This document shows, in pieces, positions 23,339-33,419 of a stretch of DNA of 64,000 nt (positions are counted from its first letter, which is position 1; each line of letters starts with the position of its first letter). Below the pieces are notes generated by a model, which worked only from the letters and a program-made list of their open reading frames with translations, searched no databases and had not been told where the DNA came from. The DNA comes from Bolinopsis microptera (taxonomy: Eukaryota > Ctenophora > Tentaculata > Lobata > Bolinopsidae): assembly GCF_026151205.1 (NCBI RefSeq), contig NC_087073.1:11074636-11138635 (forward strand), given 5' to 3'. Position numbers and translations under genes: made by a program.

Positions 23339-23602
23339 GGATAGGATACAAGGATACAAGGATACAAGGAGCAACCCACATGTTATGTCAACCTCATTAT
23401 CTGCTACTAAGGTGTGCCATATATGCAATGCTAAAGCAACAAGAGGATTTTCTTGTCTTGGGCCATGTAAACAGTGGTACCATGTTAAATGTGCTGGACT
23501 GAAGAAAAATATTTAATATCGTGTCGATCCATGATGAAATTTAAAAAATGGCGTAAACCTCTAAAAACATCTAAGGATACAAGGATACAAGGATACAAGG
23601 AT
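23339..23602. repeat. Two GGATACAA microsatellite tracts flanking a PHD-coding fragment
   Basis: Runs of GGATACAA occur at about 23345-23371 and 23574-23602, on either side of a small PHD-finger frame. A short tandem tail repeated at both sides of a retroelement fragment suggests successive insertions of elements sharing the tail, or recombination between tails. Confidence 0.6.
23385..23516 (+). pseudogene. 43-codon PHD-finger fragment, probably from LINE ORF1
   Basis: ATG at 23385 to TAA at 23514. The spacing of KVCHICNAK, then FSCLGPCKQWYHVKCAGL, is the first half of a PHD zinc finger (C-x2-C, C-x3-C, H-x2-C). The closing C-x2-C pair is missing because the frame stops. Comparable fingers open ORF1 proteins of CR1-like retrotransposons, as in the larger element at 25.9-31.4 kb. 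I read it as a truncated retroelement 5' region rather than a gene. Confidence 0.5.
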
Positions 23603-24040
23603 GCAAAAGTGATAATTACTTTATTGAGTACACAATAGTTGTAATTCTGAAATAATTTAAGTTACAAAATTCTAATTATTTACATATGTGTAGGGATAAT
23701 TTAGAAATGTTATGTAATGCTAAAGTAAAGTAAAATAAAGTAAAAATTATGACATAACATTATCACACATGTCTACAAAGTATCAAATCACTATATGGAA
23801 AAATATAAATATCTTACCACCAAAATTAATAAATTATTAACTACAACTTTATTAAAAAATTCCAGATAAATTCAAAAAGCATTTCCAAAAGATAACCTTA
23901 TTCATACTTCCCAGTGGAATAAAGATTTATAAATCGCTTTTTTGCTACAAAAGGCTGGAAATAAAGATAATCGTTATGCTTCTCTTTATTACTAACATAG
24001 CTAGGTCCTTCAATTCTCCCTAATACTATATTTGAAACAT
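23520..24040. other. AT-rich non-coding stretch
   Basis: No open frame, repeat or RNA structure of note apart from the microsatellite at its left edge and AAGTAAAGTAAAATAAAGTAAAA near 23722. Confidence 0.5.
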
Positions 24041-24041
24041 T

Positions 24042-24302
24042 CTAAAAATGTGAATCATTAGAAATATCCTTAGAAATCATATCTTTCTTAAACCCTTCTA
24101 ATTTAATCTTAAAACTTAAAACAGTCACAGAGTTCTTAACATCTGGAGGAAGTTTGTTCCAGTAAGGAATAACTCGCTCTGGAAGAAATGAACTTAGGAG
24201 ATTCCTAATCTTTGCCATACTCTTACAACATCTGGAGACGAGACCGGCTAGGTCAGTGATGTTTTGGGGATGGAAATTGAATTGAGTAAAGCAAACAGTC
24301 AA
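24042..24302 (-). pseudogene. LINE reverse-transcriptase C-terminal remnant
   Basis: The minus-strand frame contains SRCCKSMAKIRNLLSSFLPERVIPYWNKLPPDVK..SVLSF-like spacing. The pattern F..R.I..WN.LP..V.....L..FK..L is typical of the extreme C-terminus of jockey/CR1-clade LINE ORF2 proteins. Only this tail is present, so it is a 5'-truncated insertion. Confidence 0.6.
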
Positions 24303-24349
24303 TTAATACGCGACTTTTGTCCTCAATAGGCTCGAGCCCTTTGCTGAAA

Positions 24350-24835
24350 TTAAGCAGTTAGTGCCACGTTCTTCTCCTTGTACAAGGGGGTTTCGTATCT
24401 GCCCCTTTCGATGTAGAGGTTGTGGCAGCTGATACGAAACCTTGTCAGACTTTTTCGAACATCAGATATTTTGATAATTCGTAGATATGCCTCTGGACCT
24501 GGTTCGAAATCATGTTTAATTAAGTTATAGAATTCTAGTTTTGGCGAGGAGGCCTTGGCAGATTTCCAGGTATTCACGAATTTTTCCCTCATGTTAAATG
24601 ACTGATTTGGGTGGAGAGCTTAGATTTTGAGGAAGATGAGAGGGTGAAGTTGTATTTGGTGAGAAGCTTTGAGATGTTGGTATACCAAGGAAGGCCCAGC
24701 ATGATCTGCTCGTGAAATGCAGCAGAGAGTAGTTCGTTTTCAGTGTTTTCAAGGGGACTATAATAATATATTGCAAGTTTGCAGGCTTCAAAGAATAGAA
24801 TCTAATATGTCCTATTTTAGGGAGGGGTGCCAAAA
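24350..24835 (-). pseudogene. Second LINE C-terminal remnant, frameshifted
   Basis: The minus-strand order is AFHEQIMLGLPWYTNISKLL (about 24660-24720), a stop and shift near 24596, then KFVNTWKSAKASSPKLEFYN and SLTRFRISCHNLYIERGRYE (to 24360). The motif LTRFRIS.H.L.IE.GRY is common after the reverse transcriptase in invertebrate LINEs. The expected following zinc knuckle is lost after a further break. It is unlike the CR1 copy at 25.9 kb and so comes from another LINE family. Confidence 0.55.
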
Positions 24836-24936
24836 GGGGAGTGGTCCCTTTTTCAGCGGTGCTGCCAACACTTAACGTTACGCTACTGGCTCATGAGTAA
24901 TTGTTTTGTGCGAGCAAATTTAAATTGCTCGCCATG

Positions 24937-25262
24937 AAAATTGAGTCTATAAATCTATCTTCTGAGTCTAAAAATCTATCTTCTGAGTCTAAAAATCTAT
25001 CTTCTCCTACAGTTTTTAAGCAATCACCCTGAAACTTCCAGGGTATGCTCTAGGGACCATTTAGAAGAGATAACTAAGATGAACAAATTTTATTCGATTG
25101 TGAAAATTTTGGAATCTCAAAATTCTGTCTGAGTCATAATGATCCCTATACTAGAACAAATCCTCAAAGTTTCAGGCTGATAGCTCAAAAACTGGGCAGT
25201 ATCTAGATAGCCCGACCACTGTCCGCGGACAACTGTCCACAGACAACTGTCCACGAACAATG
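24937..25262. repeat. Left arm of inverted repeats flanking the LINE region
   Basis: GAAAATTGAGTCTATAAATC with a 21-bp tandem triplication (24954-25014), and TATCTAGATAGCCCGACCACTGTCC at 25200-25224, are matched in reverse at 32788-32880. A third copy of the distal part lies near 34003-34063. The LINE, a MITE and a Merlin fragment lie between the arms. Confidence 0.65.
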
Positions 25263-25921
25263 AAACTAATAAATCAAACTAATAAATCAATGTTTTAGCT
25301 CATTTTACAAAGTCAAATATTTAAAACAATTAAAATTGTATAGTGCTCAATTTGTAAATGACTAGTTGATCTTTGCTATTGGAAGTTTGTCAAGGACTGG
25401 CAGCTAGCGGGGGCAAGGAATGCACGGGCTTAGGGGCTTTTGTGCACACCAGAACACTAGCTCGGTAGATTTTTGGAAACTAGAAGGACTGAAAACTAAA
25501 ATTGTTTTTGATGGAGGCTGAGGCATGTTTTTGAGAGGGACGGTATAATAGCTTGTGGTAACAACTGGCCTTTACTTTAATAGGATGAAGTTTTAGTTTT
25601 AGGACAGGAAGAAGGCATTAAGAAGATTTGCTCTTTGTTTACAAGGCAGAATATAAGCAATGTTGGTTATAATATGTATCAATATCTAGATCTTCGTTTA
25701 TCAATTTTCACTAAATGGGTTTAAAATTTTAGGGAGGGAAATTCATCAACTTTATTAAGTACCTATCAAAAATAAATCTTATATCAATGTAATATATTAA
25801 AAATCATAATCCTAAGTCTAATAATAAATCTGTTAAAAACACTTTCTCACTACACTGCGCTCACACACGTTAGTAAGACAAAGGAAAATGCACACCCAGC
25901 TAATTTTCAATTTCAAGATAA

Positions 25922-28900
25922 TCATTTTGGATGTGTGGACCCTAGGGTAGACTTAATGTCAAAATTTAGATTAGAGCATTCGAAATCTTTGTTTGTCCAA
26001 TCAAGATCAGCATGGTTATGCTGGTTGACGAGCAGTGATTGCTTCATCCTAGACTTCAGGCAGGCCACACTTAGACAGTAGTCACGTATACCAAGCTTAG
26101 GCACAATTACGTTCCAAATACGAGTCGTTCTGCTATTGAAGTTGTCAGGGGGGTCTGCTTGGCTTAGTATAAGGGTGGGTTTCCTACTTGAGCAGGTGAA
26201 ATTTTCATGGAGGGAAATCGGAGCACGGAATTTCATGATTTTATAGAGCTCAAGGAAACAATGGTAAGTGTACAGGTTTTGGACGGCAAGTATTCCGTGT
26301 TCCTTGAACAAAGGTTTCGTGTGCTCTTTCAAGAAAAATTTTTTGTTCAGATTTTGGTTGCCAAACGGTCGAGCACGAGCACATGTCTTAAATTTATCTA
26401 GGTATGCCTCCCTGTCGCCAAACAGTACCCTGAGACAATATTTTTGTGCTTTGAATACAGAACTTATACGAGTTTTGGCTGCCCCACCCCAAACCGTGAT
26501 ACAATAGGAGAGGTGTGATTCAAATAGAGTGTAATACAACTGGCGGTGTAAGAAATCTGGGAGGGAGCAGCGTAGGCGGCAGAGAGTTGATGTTGCATGG
26601 CTGAGAGAACGCCTAAGTGATTTTATATGTTCTTCCCAGGTTAGCTTTTCATCGATGACGACTCCCAGAAACTTAGCAGATGCAACTTGTTTTATTGGAA
26701 AGTTATCAATGGTTAGAGTATATTCAGAATTATTGTCAGTCTGGGAGGACGATGCTGGTTTAAAGTGAATGAAACAGCATTTAGACAAGTTGACATGGAG
26801 TTTGTTTGCTCGCATGTAGGAATATAAACTAGCTAAAAGAGAATTACCACGCATATATGCCTCCTTTTTAGATTTCCCAGTCACAAATATATTGGTGTCA
26901 TCAGCGAAGGTGACAAATGATCCCAAACTGGAGCTGTTGGCGATATCATTAATATATAGGAGAAATAAGAGAGGTCCAAGAATCGAACCCTGAGGGACTC
27001 CAAACTGTATTTTCAAGGCGTCAGATTTCTCACCAACAACTTCAGTATATTGTGATCTATTTGTTAAGTAACTTTTTATAAGATCATTTGCCACCCCACG
27101 TATCCCATAGCCCTGTAATTTGACAAGTAATGTACCATGATCTATTGTATCAAAAGCTTTGCTAAGGTCTATGAATATGCCTAAGACATGATGCTTAAGT
27201 TTTAGAGATTCAGTTATAAGGTTTACTGAGTGATTAACTGCATGTGAAGTAGAGTGTGACTGCCTGAAGCCAAATTGTGTTTTAGATATTATACCCTGTG
27301 AGCTAGCAAACGAATATATTCTTGAGTAAATGATCTTTTCAAAGATTTTACCAAATATAGAGAGAGTAGAGATTGGGCGGTAGTTTTCTATCTCTTCAGG
27401 GTTTCCCTTCTTAAATACAGGAGTTATTCTACCAGTCTTTAAAACGTCGGGGAACGTGCCATTAGACATTAAGATGTTGATGTATCGACTAAGGATCGGT
27501 GTAATTACGTGAGATGATCTTTTGATTACACTAACAGGAATATCACTTGCTTTTCCATTTTCAAATCCTTTTATTATTTCCGTTATCTCATAAGGTGTAC
27601 AGTCTTCTAACATAATCGATTTTTCATTAGTCTTTCCAAGGAAATCATAGAATGTTTTTATAGGGAGAATTGGTAAACCAGAGGCCTCACTGCTACTAAG
27701 TGTTTCATTGAGCTTAGGGGCAATAGAAACAAAGTAAGAGTTGAATCCATTGGCTATGACTCTACGATTCATGATTCTTTCGTTGTTTATGATAAAGGGA
27801 GGCTTAGTTTGCTTCTTTTTCTTGCCCCTGAGCTCATTGATTATCTGCCACGTTTTTTTGCTGTTTTCTATATTTTTATGGATTTCATTGCAGTAGTACG
27901 ATCGTTTGGCGACCTTGATAATACTTTTAAGCATTCTTCGGTAGTCACTGAAGACTTTATAGAGCAGTACATTACCCTCAGGGTTTCTATTTGTTACAGT
28001 GCTTGACCAGTCTCTACAGAGTTCATGTTTTCTTTCAACTGAGACAATGATTCCATCGGTAATCCACGGGTTGAGTTTGGGAGTCCTTTTGGTAACTTTT
28101 GGTACATCAAGCTTACAGTGTTTATCAAGTGTTTCATTGAAGCAGTCCAAGAACTCATTGAAGTTTACCGAGGGAGTTAAGTCATTCACCTTCACCTCGA
28201 GTTCATTAACAAAATTAGTGAGTTTGGAACTTGAATAATCATAGTAGCGAACATGTTTAAGTTTTTCAGTACTGTTTTCGGTAGGAATTGACGTGAAGGT
28301 GAATATAAAGGCATGGTCACCAATCCTATCATTCAATACACCGGAGAGAAGTACATGATCTATCTCTGATGTGAGGATATTGTCAATACATGAGTTTTTA
28401 CAGTTAGGACGGAAGTGGGTAGCAAGTGATATAGTAGGATACATATTGTTACGAAGTAACGTGTCCTCAAATAACTGGCTGGAGGTTTGTACATTGAGCA
28501 GGTTAGAGTTAAAATCGCCAAGAATATGGAACTTTTTACCAGCCAATTGCTTAGATATATCCTCAAGAGTTTGACAAAAGGTCTCACTACAGCCATTTGG
28601 AGGACGATAAGCAACCCCATATGTCAGTTTATCACCCGAGCTAAGAGTAATTTCAACAAATAAGCACTCAATATCTTTTGTACAGTGAGATAGATTTTCG
28701 ATTACTACAGCATTCAGGCGATCAGAGACATATAAGGATACTCCTGTTCCTTTTTTCTTATCAGGGAATGGTACTTGACAAAATGTTGTATAGGAGGGGA
28801 TTTGGTATAAGCCTTGTTGGCTTGGATCGATGTTGGTCTCAGCCAATCCAATGACATCAAAATTACACGGGAGGGTCTTATGTTCTATTAAAAAGCTGTC

Positions 28901-29317
28901 AAAATTACTAGCAAACCCATCTATATTGCAAAACAGAGCGGGCAGATAAGCAGAATTTTTATTTTTCTCAGGAAAAAGTTTGCTGATTGAGTTTGCTAGT
29001 TCTTGTTTTGTGTAACGCTTACAGTCTTCAAGTATTGAAGAGAATTTAGCTATGGTGACATCTTCCTGGTTGTTTGTATCATAGAATTTATCTGAATCAT
29101 CATATCTTTGGCTGCTTGGAAATGGGCAATACCTATCTTCTATTGTACTACAGCAATCACTACACATCCATAGACCGTTTTTGCTTGTAAATTTCGCGGA
29201 TCTGAAGCACTTAGTATGAACAACTTTGCTGCAATTTTCACATTCTAAGAGTGGCTGGCCAATATTAATGTATTTACTACAGGGGTCACACACATCTTTA
29301 ATAAGTTTCATAATCAT
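25922..29317 (-). CDS. LINE ORF2: PHD finger, AP-type endonuclease, reverse transcriptase (1131 aa)
   Basis: Residues about 9-57 form a PHD-type finger (CDPCSKY, CENCSKVVHTKC, WMCSDCC). The endonuclease follows at about 108-350 with LAET (about 159), GDFN (about 268), SCIDNI and GDHAF (about 334). The reverse transcriptase (about 600-870) has a run of conserved blocks: GRITPVFKKG, NYRPIS, FGFRQSHST, DLSKAFDTIDH, GVPQGSILGPLLFLLYIND, FADDTN (about 803) and FLGVVID. The frame has no internal stop or shift, so the enzyme may be functional. The product would nick and copy the element RNA into the genome. Its ATG follows the upstream TAG (29324-29326) by six bases, in the same frame, which suits termination-reinitiation or readthrough. 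Confidence 0.9.
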   Translation of the reverse strand: MIMKLIKDVCDPCSKYINIGQPLLECENCSKVVHTKCFRSAKFTSKNGLWMCSDCCSTIEDRYCPFPSSQRYDDSDKFYDTNNQEDVTIAKFSSILEDCKRYTKQELANSISKLFPEKNKNSAYLPALFCNIDGFASNFDSFLIEHKTLPCNFDVIGLAETNIDPSQQGLYQIPSYTTFCQVPFPDKKKGTGVSLYVSDRLNAVVIENLSHCTKDIECLFVEITLSSGDKLTYGVAYRPPNGCSETFCQTLEDISKQLAGKKFHILGDFNSNLLNVQTSSQLFEDTLLRNNMYPTISLATHFRPNCKNSCIDNILTSEIDHVLLSGVLNDRIGDHAFIFTFTSIPTENSTEKLKHVRYYDYSSSKLTNFVNELEVKVNDLTPSVNFNEFLDCFNETLDKHCKLDVPKVTKRTPKLNPWITDGIIVSVERKHELCRDWSSTVTNRNPEGNVLLYKVFSDYRRMLKSIIKVAKRSYYCNEIHKNIENSKKTWQIINELRGKKKKQTKPPFIINNERIMNRRVIANGFNSYFVSIAPKLNETLSSSEASGLPILPIKTFYDFLGKTNEKSIMLEDCTPYEITEIIKGFENGKASDIPVSVIKRSSHVITPILSRYINILMSNGTFPDVLKTGRITPVFKKGNPEEIENYRPISTLSIFGKIFEKIIYSRIYSFASSQGIISKTQFGFRQSHSTSHAVNHSVNLITESLKLKHHVLGIFIDLSKAFDTIDHGTLLVKLQGYGIRGVANDLIKSYLTNRSQYTEVVGEKSDALKIQFGVPQGSILGPLLFLLYINDIANSSSLGSFVTFADDTNIFVTGKSKKEAYMRGNSLLASLYSYMRANKLHVNLSKCCFIHFKPASSSQTDNNSEYTLTIDNFPIKQVASAKFLGVVIDEKLTWEEHIKSLRRSLSHATSTLCRLRCSLPDFLHRQLYYTLFESHLSYCITVWGGAAKTRISSVFKAQKYCLRVLFGDREAYLDKFKTCARARPFGNQNLNKKFFLKEHTKPLFKEHGILAVQNLYTYHCFLELYKIMKFRAPISLHENFTCSSRKPTLILSQADPPDNFNSRTTRIWNVIVPKLGIRDYCLSVACLKSRMKQSLLVNQHNHADLDWTNKDFECSNLNFDIKSTLGSTHPK

Positions 29318-29323
29318 GATAAA

Positions 29324-30073
29324 CTAAGTGGGATAAACTCCCACTGGTCGGGTGGCCTTCCTTTGTCTTACTCTCTCCTGTCTCTCCCTCACATACACCC
29401 ACTGTTTCAGACATCTCACAAATTTAGCAATACCAAGCTCTCCGAGATGGATTTCATCACCATTTCTCGTGAGTTTCATAGCAAGCAACCCTTTACCGTC
29501 TAAAAAGTGGCCAACACCAAGGTGCCATACATTCTGGTTAAAGCTAGAGTACAACATTTCATCAACCAAGCTGTTGAATGCCATAATGTTTTTATTCATC
29601 TTAGGGAGTCTAGACGGTAAAACTGCTGTGACAAACAACTTTGCCTTAGGGCACAGTTTCTGGATCTGCTGGATTTTCAGGTGGAGAATGTCTACCAGCT
29701 GGTGTATATCACCAGGTGACTGCACATTTTCAACTCGTAGATCGTTGGTCCCACAAACTAAGATGACGTTGCTATAACCAATGCAGAGCTTAGGGTCTAT
29801 TGCACTGACCTTGTTGGCTTTAACACGTTCACCTGGGAAGGACTGTCCAAGGGTTCCAGTACCGACACCGAACTTGATGGGCTTGGTGTTAGAGTCGCCC
29901 ATGATGATGCAGCTCCGGCTAAACTGTTTGCTCACAGTTCTCAGTGTGATGGAGAACCTTCCTGTCTGCACAGAAGGCTGAGTTTCAGCAGGACCTGTTT
30001 CATCAATACCGTGACGATACCAGGCTTGTGACGATCGTGTCATCACATACACTGAGTTAGATTCTGGACTCAC
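29324..30073 (-). CDS. SGNH/GDSL-type esterase module of LINE ORF1 (249 codons)
   Basis: Conserved SGNH blocks are visible: CIIMGDSN (nucleophile Ser, about residue 59), VCGTNDLR (about 106) and DEIHLGELG (catalytic Asp and His, about 204-207). This esterase domain is known from CR1-like ORF1 proteins, where its role in retrotransposition is not settled. The frame is continuous with ORF1 upstream: only a TGA at 30104-30106 separates them. No ATG opens this module at its left edge, so it is probably the C-terminal half of one ORF1 protein that has gained a stop, or is read through it. The tail is rich in Arg and Lys, which fits nucleic-acid binding. Confidence 0.8.
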   Translation of the reverse strand: MSPESNSVYVMTRSSQAWYRHGIDETGPAETQPSVQTGRFSITLRTVSKQFSRSCIIMGDSNTKPIKFGVGTGTLGQSFPGERVKANKVSAIDPKLCIGYSNVILVCGTNDLRVENVQSPGDIHQLVDILHLKIQQIQKLCPKAKLFVTAVLPSRLPKMNKNIMAFNSLVDEMLYSSFNQNVWHLGVGHFLDGKGLLAMKLTRNGDEIHLGELGIAKFVRCLKQWVYVRERQERVRQRKATRPVGVYPT

Positions 30074-30103
30074 ACTATGAACATACTCAGTTGAGGCTTC
30101 GTT

Positions 30104-31405
30104 TCAGGTCTCATGGATGCACTTAAAGCACACCTTCCTGACGTCGCCTATGCTGATAGTAGCAATTTCTGAGTTAGCAATAATCTCAGACTCATCGTCA
30201 GAGTGAAAAGGGAGCTTGCTACTAGTGGTGGTATCAACTGAGGGAGGGTAGTAGTTTATTAGGATGGAGTTGGGCTTATGGGTCAGTCTGCACTTTGATG
30301 TAACTGCGTCTATGGCTGAGGCAAGGGGTGCTGGGATTGTGGGGGATAGGGGTGGGTCTGAATCACCAGTATAAGAGTAGTCTTCCCCAAACTTGAGGAC
30401 CTGTCTTCCATTCTTCGGGATGAACTTATTACTAGCTTGGCTCTCCAGGAGAAACTCTGTAACTTCTTTGAGGATCTCAGCACTTAGCACATCGACCAGG
30501 TAATCACACACTGGAGGTTCTGTGCATTTAGGGAGGGGGATTTCTGTAGCAGGTGGTGCTTCAGATGGACTTCTGGACTGCTGAAATTCATGAATCTCTT
30601 GACTCAGCTTCTTCAGTCTTGTCTCCAGGGATACAATCTCCACAGTAGGCATACTGTTACCAACAGCATTAGAAATAGCATCTGATATAGCCTGTATGTT
30701 CTGGCTGTAGTCTACAGAGCTCTTTAGGTTGTTGTCCATCTTGGCTGACATGCTGGAGCCTGGTCTGGGGAATGATGTATCGAAACACCATGGACATAGC
30801 CATTCTGAGAGAATAATATTCAGAGAAGCTTCAAGAGGTGTATCGTGCTGAATGTTGTTAGCACCCTTGAGATTGCAACAGGAAGCATGCCAGTGCTGAA
30901 AACATCTGGTACACTTGAACTTCCATTCCTTACCATCTGATGTTGATCGGCAAGGACAATCACTCTTTGAAGCCCGTTGTTTTACTGTAGGTTTATCCTG
31001 GATTTCAAGTTCTTCAGCAGACTCTTCAGCACGGGAGAATGGAGGAAAGGACTTGTACAGAGGGCTCATTGGACTGCTGGGGCTCTCTCTGAGGTTCGAT
31101 GATTCTAAAGCTGATATCAGGTTTGGGCTGATCTTTTCAATAACCAGATTACCTGGAGGTTTAAGAACAGATGTCTCTGGTTGTTCTTGGGGTGACTTTG
31201 ATGGGCGTTTACCCAGCACAGCTTTCTGGGCCATTGCGCTAGGGCTGTTCCTGCGCAGGGCTTTGTTGTCTGCTAGAGGTTTCTTCTTTTGGGAGGTAGC
31301 TCCTCTGCCGGATGGTGACATGCTAGCTCTGGATCCTGGGTTGGTAGAGGGAGGAGTGTGTCTAGGGGAACGCCTTTGGGTACTAGCACTTGAGGTAGTA
31401 GCCAT
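30104..31405 (-). CDS. LINE ORF1 N-terminal part: PHD finger protein (433 aa)
   Basis: The N-terminal 140 residues are rich in Ser, Pro, Arg and Lys. A PHD-like zinc finger spans about residues 148-205 (CPCRS, CTRCFQHWHASC, LCPWC). A helical segment follows (LETRLKKLSQEIHEFQQS, about 253-270), then a conserved-looking stretch with FGEDYSYTGDSDPP. In CR1-like elements ORF1 binds the element RNA and may bind chromatin. It ends at TGA 30104-30106, after which the same frame continues for 10 codons into the esterase module. The ATG is at 31403-31405; upstream sequence lacks a longer in-frame start that I can support. Confidence 0.8.
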   Translation of the reverse strand: MATTSSASTQRRSPRHTPPSTNPGSRASMSPSGRGATSQKKKPLADNKALRRNSPSAMAQKAVLGKRPSKSPQEQPETSVLKPPGNLVIEKISPNLISALESSNLRESPSSPMSPLYKSFPPFSRAEESAEELEIQDKPTVKQRASKSDCPCRSTSDGKEWKFKCTRCFQHWHASCCNLKGANNIQHDTPLEASLNIILSEWLCPWCFDTSFPRPGSSMSAKMDNNLKSSVDYSQNIQAISDAISNAVGNSMPTVEIVSLETRLKKLSQEIHEFQQSRSPSEAPPATEIPLPKCTEPPVCDYLVDVLSAEILKEVTEFLLESQASNKFIPKNGRQVLKFGEDYSYTGDSDPPLSPTIPAPLASAIDAVTSKCRLTHKPNSILINYYPPSVDTTTSSKLPFHSDDESEIIANSEIATISIGDVRKVCFKCIHET

Positions 31406-31764
31406 GATGATATGATATCAGAGATATGTCCGGAGTCCAGGGGGCCAGCTTGGACAGACCCCTGCACCTGAAAGGAGAAGAGCATCAGCCGGTTCATTGT
31501 GAGTGATATGAGGTGGGTTAAGTGGGAATATGATTGAATAGAATTTTTTCAAGAACTTTCAAAAGAGTGATTGAAGTATTCAAAAATATATAAATCATTC
31601 AAAGGTCAGACACACTAACAACAACAGGACAAACTGGGTTTGGATGGGGTGATTTGGTTTGAAATTGTTAAGTGTGTAGGTAAAATTGTTTGAGCAGAAT
31701 TTTCAGAGTAAAAATAAATAAACAAAAAATTTGTTGAGACAGGTATTCAGAGAATGCCTATCTT

Positions 31765-32001
31765 GGAATACTTCAACACTACTATATATTTTTTTGGACT
31801 AGCAATGGTTTTTTATTAGGTGTAGTGACTAGTGGTATGTGAACACATGACGAACCGAACTGACAACTCAACTCATTTTCTAGGAGCAGTGATCCATCCT
31901 CCCTGAGCCCCCCATCGTCCAAACAAGGTCTCTAGTTCATTGTTAACATAACCATTGCTAGTCCTCAAATTATTTGTTATATAGTAGTGTTGAAAGTATT
32001 A
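31765..32001. mobile_element. MITE with TIRs of about 35 bp
   Basis: GGAATACTTCAACACTACTATATA..GGACTAGCAATGGTT at the left faces AACCATTGCTAGTCC..TATATAGTAGTGTTGAAAGTATT at the right. The right end recurs at about 50185-50220 (AAATTATTTGTTATATAATAGTACTGTTGAAAATATTA). No coding sequence. Confidence 0.65.
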
Positions 32002-32248
32002 AAACAACTGTCCACGAACACCTGTCTACCAGATCATATTACTGCAACAAACAGGTGTTTGTTGATTGGTTACCAGATCATATGAATTAATGAATGGTAT
32101 GTATGGTATCTTGGATGCAATTAGTTACGACTAGCATAATTAATTGTAGCGTAGTAAATTACTGGATCAAACTATTGATTACGATTCTCGGATATAATTA
32201 GTTACGAATAATATTGATTGCTCAATGAAATAAATGATTACGATTTAA

Positions 32249-32593
32249 ATGTGGTATATATGTCGTTCGTTTTTGGTGAAACTATTCCAATTCCTGACAT
32301 GGAAGATATTCATGCACACTCGAATCGCTGATTGGCTGCTTGCAAACCCTTGTCCTCTTGGTGGTCCTGGAGTTATTGTCGAATTAGACGAAGCTAAGTT
32401 CGGAAAGAGAAAATACAACAAAGGTAGATACAGAGAGGGGGTGTGGGTACTTGGTGGAGTTGACCGAAACACAGGACAATGCTTCCTCCTCCCTTGTCCG
32501 AACAACAAACGTGGAGCAACTACTCTCCTCCCTCTCATCCAGCGGTGGATTCTTCCTGGGTCTATCATCTACACAGACGAGTTGATGATAGAA
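32249..32593 (+). pseudogene. Merlin (ISXO2-like) transposase fragment, plus copy
   Basis: The frame reads MHTRIADWLL, then GVIVELDEAKFGKRKYNKGR, then GVWVLGGVDRNTGQCFLLP, NNKRGATTLLPLIQRWILPG and IIYTDE. These are hallmark blocks of the ISXO2-like DDE domain of Merlin transposons (first Asp in VELDE, second Asp in IYTDE). The N-terminal zinc-binding part and the C-terminal catalytic Glu region are missing, so it cannot be a full transposase. It is repeated inverted at 34095-34428. Confidence 0.8.
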
Positions 32594-32787
32594 ATGATTG
32601 ATGCAGTCTGATAATAGTTATTCTTTATATATTGCATGATGTGAACTGATCTCGTAAGGTTGCTTAATCGTTTAATAAGCCTTGACACCACCGCTGATTG
32701 AAATTCGCATGCGATGATGTGAACCCTGCTTGATTCAGGGGATACTGTTATTATGCAGTAATATGATCTGGTAGACAGGTGTTCGTG

Positions 32788-33105
32788 GACAGTTGTTCTT
32801 GGACAGTTGTCCGCGCACAGTGGTCGGGCTATCTAGATACTGCCAAAAACTGTAGAAGATAGACTCAATTTTCAGGGCAGGCTATTACAATTTGCCCGTG
32901 CAATACAATTACACATGGGTGCTAACATTTTTTAAATTTGCAGATTTAAGTTACAACAAGCCTAGGCAACATAGATCAGACATTTATTGCGCACAATTGT
33001 GTTGCGCAGCATTATTACCTACTTGCAATCACCTGGATCAGACAATTGAATCGAATATAAATTCCGTGACAACATCTCGTAAGGACTTCATATCCAGGTG
33101 CTTGA
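32788..33105. repeat. Left arm of a Merlin-bearing inverted duplication
   Basis: From TAGATACTGCC through TTGCGCACAATTGTGTTGCGCAG to CTCGTAAGGACTTCATATCC, this is matched in reverse at 33778-34063. With the transposase fragments beyond each arm it makes an inverted duplication covering about 32160-33105 and 33778-34526. The segment 32594-32787 is absent from the right arm. Confidence 0.8.
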
Positions 33106-33419
33106 ATTTACTCGAATTTCTCGGATTCTCAGCGTGGCAATACAATGTTTTGCCAACCATGTAGGAGTCTCTTACATGTTTCCATCAAAAGTTAGCAAAA
33201 TTGGGTCAGTGCTTGGCTAAAATCAGTTTTTGACCAATAACTGGAAATTAGATTTTTCTGGCATATCATGTTGCTTCATAAGTTGTAGATAAATGTTGCT
33301 ATAGCGTTAATTTGAGCCTACTCAAAAGTCTCTACAATATTCAGAAGCTTAGATAAATATATGATATGAATATAACACAAATGGGTGTGGCAAAAAGTGT
33401 GATTTTGCCTTCTAATATG

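Larger units (their letters stand above)
25740..31500 (-). mobile_element. Nearly intact CR1-like non-LTR retrotransposon
   Basis: Three open frames on the minus strand encode, in order, a PHD finger with a coiled-coil-like segment, an SGNH esterase, and a PHD plus endonuclease plus reverse-transcriptase polyprotein. PHD and esterase modules in ORF1 are an established feature of CR1-like elements. A minus-strand AATAAA lies near 25752 in the presumed 3' part. The exact element ends and target duplication are not visible to me; the limits given are approximate. Confidence 0.8.

Noticed and set aside
30104-30106. TGA in LINE ORF1 as selenocysteine
   Set aside because: No SECIS-like element is apparent and the position is not in a redox motif; a stop, readthrough or decay is simpler.
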